Shown piece by piece: positions 1 through 15,000 of a stretch of DNA of 64,000 nucleotides. Below the pieces are notes generated by a model. That model was not told where the DNA came from. It was given only the letters and a program-made list of their open reading frames with translations, and made no database searches. Numbering within the stretch: position 1 is the first letter of the stretch; each line of letters opens with the position of its first letter. The position numbers were made by a program, and so were the translations under genes. The stretch is from Vitis vinifera (lineage: Eukaryota > Streptophyta > Magnoliopsida > Vitales > Vitaceae), in NCBI RefSeq assembly GCF_030704535.1, contig NC_081808.1, positions 21,641,501 through 21,705,500 on the forward strand. Direction: 5' to 3'.

Positions 1-3000
1 TTGTTGAAGGCAAATTGAATGTCCATTTGGTTCCACATTCACATGACGATGTGGGGTGGCTGAAGACAATTGATCAGTACTATGTGGGATCAAATAACAG
101 TATTCAGGTTATTGATTGTTCTTTTGGGTGTGATTTTTGTAGGGTTTTTAGATTGTAGCTATGGTGAATTGTGTATTTTCTTGGTGATCTTGTGCAGGGC
201 GCTTGTGTTGAGAATGTGTTGGACTCGGTTGTGGAGTCATTGCTTCGGAACCAAAATAGAAAATTTGTGTTTGCAGAGATGGTAAACCCGCAAATTGCCT
301 CTTTTTTTTTCTGGTATTCATGTTTGGATTGACTGTACATGCCATTGACTTTAATTTGGGTTTGATGAAGTCACAAATTTGCTTTAATGGGTGATTAGCT
401 TGGTTGATTTATAAGCAAAGCAATTTACTAAAATCAAGTTCTGAGAAAACACCAATGGGAAGTCAATGGAGAAATCAAGGCAAATTGTATACTGTTCCAA
501 TCATATCTGCATTGGCAATCTGTTTCTCTAACTCAATATCGTTTCCTAACATTGTTTAATGTGAATATGGATAGGCTTTTTTCAGTAGATGGTGGTATGA
601 ACAAAGTGAGGAAATACAAGAAACAGTAGGAAAACTTGTAGATGGTGGCCGGTTGGAATTCATGTATGCAGTTAGTAAAGCTGCTTGTTATGTGTTTTCA
701 TGATTGGTAGCCTTTATGTTCTCATGGGCACATGATAATAGATAGATGCATCTTTGTCCTCAGAAATGGTGGTTGGTGTATGCATGATGAGGCTACAGTC
801 CATTACATTGACATGATTGACCAGACAACCCTAGGTCATCGCTTGATAAAGAAGGCGTTCAACAAGGCTCCTCGAGCTGGATGGCAGATTGATCCATTTG
901 GACACTCTGCAGTTCAAGCTTACCTTCTCGGGGCTGAGGTACAAAATTTATAATACTCAATACAGTGAACACTTTTTGTTTTTTAGAAACATGATTCTGC
1001 TCTTTAGTATGTTATACCAATTTAATCAATTTTTCTGGTTCCATTGTACTCTGTTGCAAGCTATACACTTGATCATTACTTATGATGAATGTTTTCATTT
1101 CTTTCTGTTTTCCAAGGATTGACACTTGATTTATTTTATTGAATTGATTGTGTAGCTCGGCTTTGATTCTGTGCATTTTGCTAGAATTGATTACCAAGAC
1201 AGAGCAAAGCGCAAGGAGGATAAATCTCTTGAAGTAATATGGCGTGGGTCAAAAACCTTTGGTTCCACATCTCAGGTTTGAACTGCAACTTCTGCTATGC
1301 TCCTGGATTTTTTCTTCTTAAATGGTTGGTGAATTCAGTGTTTACATGTGGGGCCTCTGCAGATCTTCACAAATGCGTTTCCTGTTCATTATAGTCCTCC
1401 AAATGGTTTCGGTTTTGAAATCGATGATTTCTCCATACCTGTCCAGGTTTGTTCAATGAGAATGAGATATTGCAATGTTATGATGTTTCTTATTGACTAA
1501 ATCCCTTCATCTGGTACATGTTGAAACTGCAGGATAATCCACATCTATTTGACTACAATGTTGAACAGCGAATTAATGATTTTGTTGCTGCAGCTTTAGT
1601 CCAAGTAAACTCTTAGCTTCCATAATTTTTTATGTATTTTTTACAGCTCCTAATGAGAGTAATGTTAGCCATACATATAGCTGACACGAAGTTCATAAGC
1701 AAAAATTTGTAACTTCCATCACCCTCATGTACAGGCAAATGTGACACGGACAGACCATATTATGTGGACAATGGGGGATGATTTCCAGTACCAATATGCT
1801 GAGACCTGGTTCAAGCAGATGGACAAACTAATTCATTATGTTAACAAGGTAAGAAGTTTTAGGATGAAAATTAAATTCATCTACCTTCTGGCCTTTACTA
1901 ACTTGCAGCATTCAAGCTACTTAAGATTAATGGCCTTGAAACTTCTGGCAGGGGCACTTTGTTCTGGTTGAGAACAGGGGTAGAACAAGTTTTTTTTTTC
2001 TTCTTTGGGGGGTGGGTGGGGGAGCGTATGGGAGAACGAGGAGGCTCATGGTTGTCTTGGCAGGGTGACTTAACATGAGCTTCACAATATATTATACCAC
2101 CTGTATTTTGTGATTCAATCAGTATGTATAGCCCAGAAATGGTGTTTGCCTTGTTTAAGAAAGAAATTATGCATCTCATGGAGCTCATGTTGAGGCAACT
2201 CTAGGAAGCCAACTTTACAAGATAGTTTTGAACAATAACCCTAGGAAAAGTGGCAATATAGCTTTCAGAACCTGTGGAGTTCACCCAAAAACAATTGAAG
2301 GGACAGTTTTCCTAGGTTTTAAAAGCTGTATGGCTACTTTCCCTATGATGATTGTACATAACCATTATCTTGAATGATTGAATTCCTAGAGTTTCAGTAT
2401 CAAATATTATCATGATGATGCAGAACTTGAAGTGAGTGCTTAATCCCTGGGAAAAGTGGCCATACATTTCCAGTTTAAAAGCCATGTGGCCACTTGATTT
2501 TTGGTATCACGCATTATCTTGTCGATGCAGAAACCATTAAACTCACTTTGCTCCTTCAGTCTATTCCTGAAGTATGCCCAGACAGTTACTATCAAGATTT
2601 TTTAAGTTAGCCTTTAGATCATGACTTCTTTTTTGGTCATTTGATGCATTTTGTTTATATATAATATGTACATTTTGAATGAGTTTCATTTTCACAGGAT
2701 GGTCGGGTGAATGCATTGTATTCTACTCCATCCATGTATGTTGATGCAAAACATGCAACAAATGAAGAATGGCCACTCAAAACTCATGACTATTTCCCGT
2801 GAGCATTACTTAATTCTTTATTTATTTTCTTGTGGATATGGAAACATAGTGGGAATAGTTTTATTGACTTAATATGTTGTAAACTTTGGTTGTCTAACTG
2901 TTGCCTACAGATATGCAGACAGGATAAATGCTTATTGGACTGGATATTTTACTAGCCGCCCAGCTTTGAAGCGATATGTTCGAATGCTAAGTGGATATTA

Positions 3001-6000
3001 TTTGGTATGATATGAGTCACATTGTCTTCAGAGTTATATTAAGCTAGAATGTTGAAGGGAGAAGCTCTTTCTGATCTATTCTGTATACTTGCTATACTCG
3101 CCACAAAGAATGTTTAAAATGTTCCATAAGAAAGTCCATTAATGAAGACATATGGTCACAAAATTGAGTTTGACATCCATATTGAGCACAAAGTACCAGA
3201 TTTAGTCACTGGTTATGTTCCATGTGGACAGGGGATGGATCTTCCTACTACTTGGTCATGGATGACACTCGTTAATCTGTTTGTGATCTTTGTGTATGCC
3301 TTGAGTTTTAGTAATATATAGAATTGAAACAGTTTTCTTTTTGTGTAAAATAGGCAGCACGCCAGCTTGAATTCCTGGCTGGAAGGAGCTCGACTGGTCT
3401 CAACACTTTTAGTTTGGGGGATGCTTTAGGAATTGCACAGCACCATGATGCTGTAACTGGTACTGCTAAACAACACACAACAAATGACTATGCAAAGCGC
3501 CTGGCAATTGGGGCTTCTGAGGTTGGCTGCTCTGCCTGCAAACTTAACCTTGTGGTTTCTGTTTCTTTTCCTCTTGCATTATGTTACTTATTCTAGACCA
3601 AACTTTTAATTAATATTCTTTGAATCACAATAACTTTTCATAGACAGAAGCCACTGTGAATTCAGCTCTTTCATGCATAGCTAGTAAAAACTCAGGTCAA
3701 TGTGCAGCATCCACATCGTCATTTAGCCAGGTAATTATTTCACATATTTTCCTTTGTTCACATGGCTACATGGGTGTTGAATTTGTGACTGCTAAAGTAC
3801 TTGTGCCATGAAACAAGAAGATGCATTTTTTGAATTGCATAAACTGCAATCATAAGCTTATGTCATGCTACAGTTTTGTATATAACCATGTGCACGTGAC
3901 TTACAAAAGGAAAATGTAAGTAAGATATATTTGGAACACCACAATCTGAAAATAATGCACCTCCAAGCATTATTGGTGGATTCAGGTAGGGCTCAGAGGG
4001 GGCAGATGGCCCCCCAAAAAAATAAAAAAATTAGCCTGCAAAATGAGGTATTGATCCTATGACCTCAGTTTTGAAAAAGAAACAAACAAACTGGTGAGCC
4101 AAACATTGCTTTTTGGCTCATATTTGCGCCTTCCCCCGAAACTAAACTCTGTCCTTTGCCCCGGATCCCATTTCTAGTTCCGCCCCTGACAAGCATTCAT
4201 GGTGCAATAGGTGTTTTTATTTCAAGTATGTGTCAGTTATTTGCATTGTTGGGCAATTATGCCCACTTAACCACTCAAGCTGATCCCCATTAATTTAATG
4301 ATGTTATCCCCCCTTTTTTTTTGCTGGTTAAAATCTTCAACAGTGCCAATTACTCAACATAAGTTTCTGTCCACCAACTGAGGAAGATATTCCTGAAGGG
4401 AAGAGTTTGGTAATTTTCCTATTTTTCTGGATCCATGGTTAATAGTTAAAATTTCTCTTAAATATTTCTCCATTATTTTTAAATGTTTAATTTCAGGTTG
4501 TAGTGGCATATAATCCACTTGGATGGAAGCGTACTGAATTTGTGAGGATACCGGTGCGTGAATGCTTGTCTTCGCTTTGCCCATCTTAGAGCAAGAGAGT
4601 TACATTTTTTCTTTTTCTTTTTCTTTTTAATCTTCTTTTCCTCTGTATGTGTGAATTAAATATGATATTTTCTCTTCAATACCTGAAAGTGATATTTCCC
4701 ATAGGTCAATGATTCTGACTTTGTTGTCCAAGATTCTACTGGCAACACCATTGAGGCACAATATCTTAAGGTGGACAATGTTACAATCAACTTAAGGAAC
4801 TTTTATACCAAGGCCTACTTAGGCAGGTCACCAAAAAATGTCCCTAAGTTTTGGCTTTTGTTTCAAGTATCTGTGCCACCTCTGGGATGGAACACATACT
4901 TCATTTCTAAAGCATCTGGAAAAGGTAGATATCCAATATATTCTCCTTCTAGATCATTAGTATTCTTAAATATCATACTATTCTGAAATGTCATTTGATG
5001 TATATTTTTATTTCATAAGCAGCTGTTCTCATATTGCCAAGTACACTACTTATCATTGTTTTAAATCTCATCAAACTCACATGTGAAAAGAAAAATAGTA
5101 CAAATTATGGGAGATCATGGCAGAACAAGCCGTAACTGATTTTGTTAACTAATTATATTCTGTATGCATCTACTTTTGCTCCACAGAAAGTAGCAGAAGT
5201 GGATATATCTCTGTGATGGACAGTCCTCAGAATGAGTCCATTGAAGTTGGACCTGGAAGTTTGAAGATGTCTTTTTCTTCTACCACTGGACAGCTTGAAC
5301 GGATGTTTGATTCTAAGACAGGGGTAAGCTGCCTCACATTTCCTTTAAGTGTTGAACCAGTGTTTTTTGACAAAATGAACTGGGGGTAAGCAGCACCAGT
5401 CCAGTTTGAATGTCCTATGGTTAAGAGCATGTGCAATGTCTGTGCCTTAGCTTGAATAGTCTCATGGTTGAACCCCACAGGGAGGTCTGGTTCTCAGTTG
5501 TTCAATTTAACTGTGAACAGGAATACTACGATCATCCTGTTAAGACCAAATCTTTCTGTTTTTCCACACTTAGTCAATCACAAGCAAACTATTAGTTTGA
5601 TAAAAAAAATCCCTTTTAAAGGATTTCAATTTTTACTAGGTTTGTTTCTTGAACTCTTCTTCTTTTTGTTGGATGCTATCTTTCAGTCACCCAGAGATAT
5701 TGTTGGAAAATTAAAATTGTTCAAGTTACAAAATTGAAGTCCCATGGTGAGATGGTGATGTTGATATATAATAATCTAAATAATTAAAAATCATTGGTGA
5801 TGAAATATAACAAACAAATGTCTTTGTATAAAATAGTGTGGAATTGTAACAATTTAATTATACTGGTATTTACTGCTTTTGGAACATAAGAGCCGAAACA
5901 TCAAGCCCCTCTGATACTTCTTGTGAGTTCTCTGTTCTTTGGTTTGGTTTACTTATATGTGTGATCTGTTGAATATAATGTATGTATAGTATACTATCTT

Positions 6001-9000
6001 TCCTTGTTAATATAGGTCACATGTATGGTAGTTAGGACTCTTAGCCTTATATATATATATATCTCAATTGTAAGTAGAGATTACAATGAATGTGAATAAG
6101 GTTTTTCTCCTTTCTCTCTCTCTCTCTCAACATGGTATCAGAGCCAAGGAAGAAAACCTAATTCTTTCCTGTTTTCCGTGTCATCAACTCCGGGAAACCT
6201 TCCGGTGACCGTGTTTCTTTCCAGTCACCTTCCCCATCTCCCAATACTTTCCGGTCAGTCGGATCGTCGTTAGAAACCACTCACCGCTGGCAAATTTTCC
6301 GGCGAAATTTTCCGGCGAACTTTCCGGCGAAATTTCCCGACGACCTATTTTTCCGACACCGACCATACCAGAAGGAGCGCCTGGAGGAGATCTCCAACTT
6401 TTGTGAAGGCACCAGCACCAAAAGAGCAGCCACGCGCCGGCCACGCGCAATTTTCCGGCCGGCGGTTGAATCTCACGCGCCGGCGCGTGGGGGCGTGTGA
6501 GAGATTTTCCGGCTACGCGCCTCCTCCTCCAGCTTCGCCTGACGCCGATCAGCCTTCCCACCTCCCTGGTTATCCCATCCGAGCCCTGCACGTACCTCTT
6601 TTGGGGATTTTTGTCTCCGTCGGCCCTCCAAACAGTCTTTCAGGCGAAGCTCCGACCACTTTTTCTCCACTCCAATCCCTGCACGTGCCTTGGGAAGTGT
6701 TCTTCTCCCTTTCTGGTGGTACCACACCGCGATCTAAGGCCGTCTCCCTTTTTCGGTGGTGCCACGTTGCAATCTGAAGCCGTATTAGGGCTCTCTTCGA
6801 TCCAAACATACTTCATTCTCCAGATAAGTGGATATGGCTACTAAAGCTTCCATTTTTTCCTCTGTCATATCTGGATCTCCTATGATTACTTCGGAGAAAT
6901 TAGTTGGGAGTGAAAATTATCTTTCCTGGTCTGCTTCTGTTGAACTTTGGTTTATGGGTCAAGGATATGAGGATCACTTGATTACACAGGAGGCAGATAT
7001 CCCTGAGGTCGACCGCGTACAGTGGAGGAAGATAGATGCACAGTTGTGTAGTGTATTATGGCAATCGGTTGATCCCCGAATTCTTCTTCATCTTCAGGCC
7101 TATAAAACTTGTTGTAAATTTTGGACTCAGGCCAAAGGATTATACACGAATGATATCCAGCGTCTTTATAAGGTGGCTTCTGCTATTGTCCATCTCAACC
7201 AACAGGACTTGGATCTATCTACTTATATTGGCCAGATTGCCTCTCTTAAGGAGCAGTTCTTGACTGTGATGCCTCTTACTCCTGATGTTGGGGCTCAACA
7301 AACACAGCTTGACAAGTTCTTCATGGTCCTTACTCTTATCGGCCTCCGTCCGGATCTTGAGCCTATTCGTGATCAGATTCTTGGTAGTTCATCAGTTCCG
7401 TCCTTGGATGATGTGTTTGCTCGCCTCCTCCGTATCTCGTCCACTCAGACTTTGCCATCTGATAGCGCTTCAGATTCTTCTGTGTTAGTTTCTCAAACTA
7501 CCTCTCGAGGAGGACGCAGTGGTACCCGAGGTAGAGGCCAACGTCCTCATTGCACCTATTGCAATAAACTTGGCCACACTCGCGATCGTTGCTATCAGTT
7601 ACATGGAAGACCTCCTCGCACTGCCCATATGGCCCAGTCCTCTGATTCTCCGCTGCCTCAGCCTCCGAGCTCCTCCGCATATCAGACATCTCAAGCTTCT
7701 ATTGCCTCTGTTGCCCAGCCTGGTAATGTCTCTGCCTGCCTTACCCACACATCTTCTCTTGGACCCTGGATTCTAGATTCTGGAGCATCTGATCACCTAT
7801 CTGGTAATAAGGATCTTTTCTCCTCTATTACTACTACCTCTGATTTACCTACTGTTACCTTAGCTAATGGTTCTCAAACTGTGGCTAAAGGTATTGGTTT
7901 GGCCCTTCCTTTGCCTTCTCTACCTCTCACTTCTGTCCTTTATACTCCTGAATGTCCTTTTAATCTTATTTCCATCAGCAAAATCACTCGTACTCTTAAT
8001 TGCTCTATTACCTTTTCTGATAAATTTGTGACCTTGCAGGACCAGAGTACGGGGAAGACGATTGGCATAGGACGTGAGTCTCAAGGCCTCTATCACCTCA
8101 CCTCAGATTCATCTCCTGCAGTTTGCATTTCCACTGATGCTCCTCTCCTCATTCACAATCGTCTGGGCCACCCTAGTCTCTCCAAGTTCCAGAAGATGGT
8201 TCCTCGTTTTTCCACTTTGTCATCGCTTCCGTGTGAGTCATGTCAGCTTGGGAAACATACTCGTGTCTCGTTCCCAAAGCGTTTGAATAATCGGGCAAAG
8301 TCTTCTTTTGAGCTTGTCCACACTGATGTTTGGGGTCCTTGTCGGACTGCGTCTACTTTAGGATTTCAGTATTTTGTCACTTTCATTGATGACTATTCTC
8401 GATGTACTTGGTTATTCTTAATGAAAAATTGAGCTGAGTTATTCTCTATTTTCCAGAAATTTTATACTGAAATCCAAACCCAGTTCAATATTTCTATTCG
8501 TGTGTTACGCAGTGACAATGCCAGGGAATATTTTTCAGCCCAATTTACTTCGTTTATGTCTCATCATGGGATTCTTCATCAGTCTTCTTGTGCTCATACT
8601 CCTCAACAAAATGGGGTAGCTGAACGCAAGAATCGACATCTTGTTGAGACAGCTCGTACTCTCCTCCTCCATAATCATGTTCCTTTTCGTTTTTGGGGGG
8701 ACGCTGTTCTTACCGCTTGTTATTTGATTAATCGTATGCCCTCCTCTGTCTTACACGATCAGCTTCCTCACTCCCTTCTTTTCCCTGACCAACCACTTTA
8801 TTTCCTTCCTCCTCGTGTCTTTGGTTGTACTTGCTTTGTTCATATTCTCACTCCTGGACAGGACAAGCTTTCCGCCAATGCCATGAAGTGCCTCTTCTTG
8901 GGATATTCCAGACTTCAGAAGGGTTATCGTTGTTATTCCCTTGAGACTCATCGGTACTTTATCTCCGCTGATGTCACCTTCTTTGAGGACTCACCATTCT

Positions 9001-12000
9001 TTTCCACCACTTCTGAGTCTCTTCCTGTTTCTGAAGTCTTGCCCATTCCCATTGTCTCCCCACCTGATGCTATGCCCCCTCGACCACTTCAGGTTTATCA
9101 TCGTCGCCCTCGTGTCGTTGCTCCTCTCCCTTTTCCTGAGGCACCTGCTGACTCACTTCCTATCCCTTCGGCTTCACCTGCCCCGGCTCTGCCTTCTCCT
9201 AATGACTTATCCATTGCTGTTCGGAAAGGTACTCGCTCTACTCGTAATCCTCATCCTATTTACAATTTTTTGAGTTATCATCGATTATCTTCACCCTATT
9301 CTGCTTTTGTTTGTGCTATATCCTCTGTTTCTCTTCCAAAGAGCACCCATGAAGCTCTTTCCCATCCAGGCTGGCGACAGGCAATGGTGGATGAAATGGC
9401 TGCTCTGCACTCTAATGGCACTTGGGATCTTGTTGTTTTACCCTCTAGTAAATCTACAGTTGGTTGTCGTTGGGTCTATGCAGTTAAGGTTGGTCTTGAT
9501 GGTCAGGTTGATCGCCTTAAGGCCCGCTTAGTTGCTAAAGGCTATACTCAAGTTTATGGTTCTGATTATGGTGACACATTCTCCCCTGTTGCCAAGATTG
9601 CTTCTGTCCGCTTGCTTCTGTCCATGGCTGCTATGTGTTCTTGGCCTCTTTATCAGTTGGATATTAAAAATGCCTTCCTTCATGGTGATCTTGCTGAGGA
9701 AGTTTATATGGAGCAACCTCCTGGTTTTGTTGCTCAGGGGGAGTCTGGTTTAGTGTGCAGGTTACGCCGCTCTCTATATGGCTTGAAACAATCTCCTCGA
9801 GCATGGTTTAGCCGTTTTAGTTCTGTTGTTCAAGAGTTTGGCATGCTTCGCAGTACAGCAGACCATTCAGTTTTTTATCATCATAACTCCTTGGGGCAGT
9901 GTATTTATCTGGTTGTTTATGTGGACGACATCGTCATTACAGGCAGTGATCAGGATGGTATTCAGAAACTAAAGCAACATCTTTTTACCCACTTTCAGAC
10001 CAAAGACTTGGGGAAACTCAAGTATTTCTTGGGAATTGAGATAGCTCAATCCAGTTCTGGTGTGGTCCTTTCCCAAAGGAAGTATGCTTTAGACATCCTG
10101 GAAGAAACCGGTATGTTAGACTGTAAACCGGTAGACACACCTATGGATCCGAATGTCAAACTTGTACCAGGACAGGGGGAGCCTTTAGGAGACCCCGGGA
10201 GATATCGACGGCTCGTAGGTAAATTGAACTATCTCACCATTACTCGTCCAGACATTTCTTTTCCTGTGAGTGTTGTTAGTCAATTCCTACAGTCACCATG
10301 TGATAGCCATTGGGATGCCGTAATCCGTATTCTTCGATATATCAAAAGTACACCAGGCCAAGGTGTATTGTACGAGAACAGAGGTCATACTCAAGTTGTT
10401 GGTTACACAGATGCAGATTGGGCTGGCTCACCCACAGATAGACGTTCCACTTCAGGGTACTGTGTTTTTATTGGAGGTAATCTAATATCTTGGAAGATTA
10501 AGAAACAAGATGTAGTGGCCAGATCTAGCGCTGAAGTCGAGTATCGAGCTATGGCTTTGGCAACATGTGAACTCATATGGTTGAGACATCTTCTTCAGGA
10601 GTTGAGATTTGGAAAGGATGAACAGATGAAACTCATCTGTGATAACCAGGCCGCATTACATATTGCATCCAATCCAGTCTTTCATGAAAGGACCAAGCAT
10701 ATTGAAGTTGACTGTCATTTCATTAGAGAGAAGATCGCATCAGGATGTGTTGCTACAAGTTTTGTCAATTCAAATGATCAACTAGCAGACATCTTCACTA
10801 AATCTCTCAGAGGTCCTAGGATTAAATATATTTGTAACAAGCTTGGTGCATATGACGTATATGCTCCAGCTTGAGGGGGAGTGTTGAATATAATGTATGT
10901 ATAGTATACTATCTTTCCTTGTTAATATAGGTCACATGTATGGTAGTTAGGACTCCTAGCCTTGTATATATATATCTCTCAATTGTAAGTAGAGATTACA
11001 ATGAATGTGAATAAGGTTTTTCTCCTTTCTCTCTCTCTCTCTCAACATGATCTATACAGTCTTGTATTTCATGGTTATTGGGCACTTGTATTATAGTCTT
11101 ACAACCAATGTTTATAGAGAGTGGCAGTTTTTTTTTTTCCTCAATGTCCTTGACATGCTGACAAATCATTAATCCTCTAAGCATAAACTAAAACATAGGA
11201 AAAAAAATTAAAAAGCTACTGACATAATTTGGCATTCAGTTTATAGAAATATTATGAAGGCTGTTTCAGTTAAACTGGAGAGCATCTCTAATGATTTTGC
11301 ATTTTATCAGGTTGATTTACCAATACAGCAAAGCTATCTCTGGTATGGTTCAAGTGATGGTGGATTGGATTCCCAGGTACTCAAATGCTGTTCTTGGATT
11401 AGGACTGACTGTATAATTGAATCCAAGTTGGTGCAATGGCTTTTGGCTTGTGCTTTATATTCTCTCTTTTGCAGCCTTCTGGTGCATACATTTTCAGGCC
11501 TAATGGTGCTCCTCCAACAGTTGTTTCAAGATCAGTAAGCCATCTATTTTGTCTTTTCTTTCATTTTTATTTATTTTTTTATTTTTGCTATAGTTGTTTA
11601 CTTTTCAATTAACAACCTTCCATTGAAACTTTGCCCAAAGTTGCAGACAATTTGGCAATGGTATGGTGAACCCTTTTCATAGTTGAAGTACTGGAGCCAT
11701 AATAAGGTATTTTCATCTTCTTTGTCAGTAACTAAAATGATTTGTTAAACTTGCAGGTGCCCTTGAAGGTCATGCGTGGGCCACTAGTTGATGAAGTCCA
11801 TCAAGAGTTCAGTCCATGGATCTACCAGGTTGTCATCTTAGCTATGGATTTAGGTCATTGACGCAAAACTGTTTGCATTATAAGATCCTGAAATTGCTAA
11901 TTATTTCTTTTAACTAGGTTTTTCTTTGTCTTAGTTTCACAATTATATTCATCTACCTTGAAAATATGTTATTTGAATTAGTGGTGATCTTGTCAAGACC

Positions 12001-15000
12001 TTGCTACAAACACAAACATGTTGTACACATGGTGGGTGTGAACGTGTAGACAGTAAATAACCAAATCACTGAACCTTGAAATGTATATCACATATGAACA
12101 GTGGACACAACAAGAATATCATGTTTCAATCTGGGAACTTGGGCATTGAACATGCCAATACCTGAATCTTGACGAGGTAGCATGGACATTATGTTACATA
12201 TGCATTCAGTTGTGTGCATATGGAAGGACCAGAGAGGATGACAAAAAAGGGCCTTAGTTTGATAGTAGGGATTGCGACAAAAATAAAAACCTTTAGAGTG
12301 ATTAGACACTGCAGTCAGGGATCTTCTTCACTTATTCATAATTCCATGTGTTATGTAAGGGCTGCATAAGACAATCTTTGACCATGATCGAGTATTGGTA
12401 ATTTTTCTTTTTAATTCTTCTTGATTACATTGTCTTCCTTTCTTTTTGACTAGCCTATTTCTGTTGCTTTTCAGGTGACCAGACTTTACAAAGACAAAGA
12501 TCATGCTGAAGTTGAATTCACTGTGAGCCACCTTACTTGATTACCTTGTACACTTTATGTAAGCTGAATAAAAAATTTAATATCTATGTACTTGAACTGA
12601 GTAGTTCTGACAAATTTCTGATTTGAAGATTGGTCCGATCCCTGTGGATGATAGTGTTGGAAAAGAGGTCATTACACGAATGACAGCAAATATGGTCACA
12701 AACAAGGTGTTTTATACAGATTCTAGCGGAAGGGATTTTCTAAAGCGGGTAACATTCACAAACAGTTCTTCTCTTTGAATGTCGAAAGTTTTCCAATTTC
12801 TCTTGGTAGCCTGGTATTATAGTGGATCCATCATCTAACAACATAAGCTTTTAGGACAAATTAGTAGTTTAATATAATACTAGAATGTTGATTAACTAGA
12901 GGTCTCAAGTTTGCATCTTTTCTTTTGTTTATTCCTCTATATGTTTATCTGTAATCCATAAGTGAAATTTGTCTCTCCACTTAGGGGTATTGAGTCTTTG
13001 GTTGATTGCTCTGCATTTCACTGTGGGCTGAAACCAAACCAACTACTTGGGATTGGCTAGAACTACTTTTCATTATATGCTCTTTTTGTCTTGTCTTTTT
13101 CCCCAGTAATAAGCATAGTTGCAACTGGTAGAAATAGCATTCTAACTTTTTATAGTTTTGTTTTTGTTTTTGTTTTTTTTTTTCCAATTGGTGGGTTTTG
13201 ATCTAAATCATGGTTAGATGATTTATTTGTTTCCAAAGTCATTTAAATGATTGGGGCCAGAAAAGGCTCTATAGATGGCAGTTTGCTGTCCCATTTTACT
13301 TCTTGACTTCAATAGAACAAGATTGTAAATTGCATAGAAGTTAGGTTTGAGTTTGTTTTTGTCCACTTTTTAAAGATTCAATTGAATTAGGTCCGACTAA
13401 CATAGTCTTTACATGCAAGAAATCTATGATCTAGCAGAGAAACATATCCAGTGGAGTGTGCTTAGGATTGTGATTATCGTATTGGTAGAGTGGGAATAGT
13501 AGCCATTCAGAACTTGCATATTTGGTGATACCATGTCAACATCATTTTATAGAACTTTATCTGTGATTCCTTTTATCGTCTTGCCATCACTTTGTTCTAT
13601 CCTATTCTTTTGCGAGTTTCCTACATCCTCAAAATAACAAACATTACTTCTTTGGTGGAGTCTCACATCCTCAATTGAGCACTTCAGTATAAAATTGAAT
13701 TCTATAATCATGGTTCTTTGCAGGTTCGGGATTATAGAGAAGACTGGTCTCTTTCAGTGAATCAGCCAGAAGCAGGGAACTACTATCCAGTAATTTTCTG
13801 AACACCGATTTAACTGAAATGGGCAGTGTGATATATCTACACCATGCTGCTATCCATTGCAGTTTTGTTAAGTTCATATGTAAATTAAACCATAACTCTT
13901 TTCAATGTGAGGCATACTAGAGGGCTGCTGATTTTGATCTTTTCTTCCCCAGATTAATCTTGGAATCTTTACCACGGATAAGAAATCAGAATTTTCTGTC
14001 TTGGTTGATCGTGCCACTGGAGGATCTAGCATCAAAGATGGACAAGTAGAGCTAATGCTTCATAGGTTCAATTCTCACATTATTTTATTGTCTAACATTT
14101 AGATGTTTTTCGTACTTCTGTTATTACAGACATGGACACATGTTAAACTGAAATTTCTTCTTTTTGTATGAAGGCGTATGATCTTTGATGACAGTAGAGG
14201 AGTGGGTGAAGCTCTTGATGAGACCACATGTGTTGAAAATACATGTGAAGGACTTACAGTATGTTATTGTCTTGCTCTAAGCATCTTATTATGTTGCAAC
14301 CTGATAACAGAAGTTTGTTACCCCTCTCCATGCACTGTCTGCTTTTTTCTTTCATTTTCATGGTTCTTCTAGACAAAATAAATGGCAGTTGATAATCTGA
14401 TATGAGAAATTAGTCATTGTATGTTCCATAAGCTGATCTCTAGAATGACTGGGATAAATTCATGGTAGATATCTTAGATTATGGAGGAATCATTTGCATT
14501 TACTTTTGGTTGTATGATTATGAGGGGTTGGGTTAGACAGGATTAGTGTTAATTAGTTTTTGCTGCCATTTATTGATAATGGCATTCCATTCCAGGTCCT
14601 GTCTAAGTTTCTTTTGCCTTGCTATACAATGCTAGACTTGTGAATCTAATAATCATCTCAGTGGGGCTATGCATTACATGGAAGTAATAACCCATTGTGT
14701 TAAAGCAATTTTAATTTAATATGTTTTATCATATTCTTTAAAACATAAAAAAATAAAAGATATCTACATTCTATGAATAAGAAAATACATATAACACATG
14801 TTAATCTTATGGAGCTTTAATATTCTGATAGTTCAATCAATTCAAACACACTGCCCTTCTAGTAATACTAAAGTTCATTTTGGTCTTTGAAGGAAAAGAT
14901 GACTTTTTGGTGTGAAACTTTTCATTGATTTATGTGTAAAAAATTGAATGTTTAAGCTCCATTTTGGCACAACCTTGTAATGTTTTATTCCTATCCTCGT

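Larger units (their letters stand above)
5967..11047 (+). mobile_element. full-length Ty1/copia LTR retrotransposon
   Basis: The element is 5081 bases, in the same direction as the host gene, inside the mannosidase intron 5324-11310. It has all hallmark parts: target duplication TGATC at 5962-5966 and 11048-11052, two 166-base LTRs beginning TGTTGAATA and ending CAACA, an initiator-Met tRNA primer site directly after the 5' LTR, one gag-pol reading frame, and a purine tract before the 3' LTR. The two LTRs differ at only three positions, so insertion is fairly recent. The order protease, integrase, reverse transcriptase, RNase H makes it copia rather than gypsy. The polyprotein has one nonsense codon. 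The named family cannot be given without a repeat library. Confidence 0.97.

Noticed and set aside
6184..6809. Several overlapping frames of 79-135 codons on both strands
   Set aside because: They fall in the GC-richer copia leader; low-complexity Arg/Pro content and no domain.
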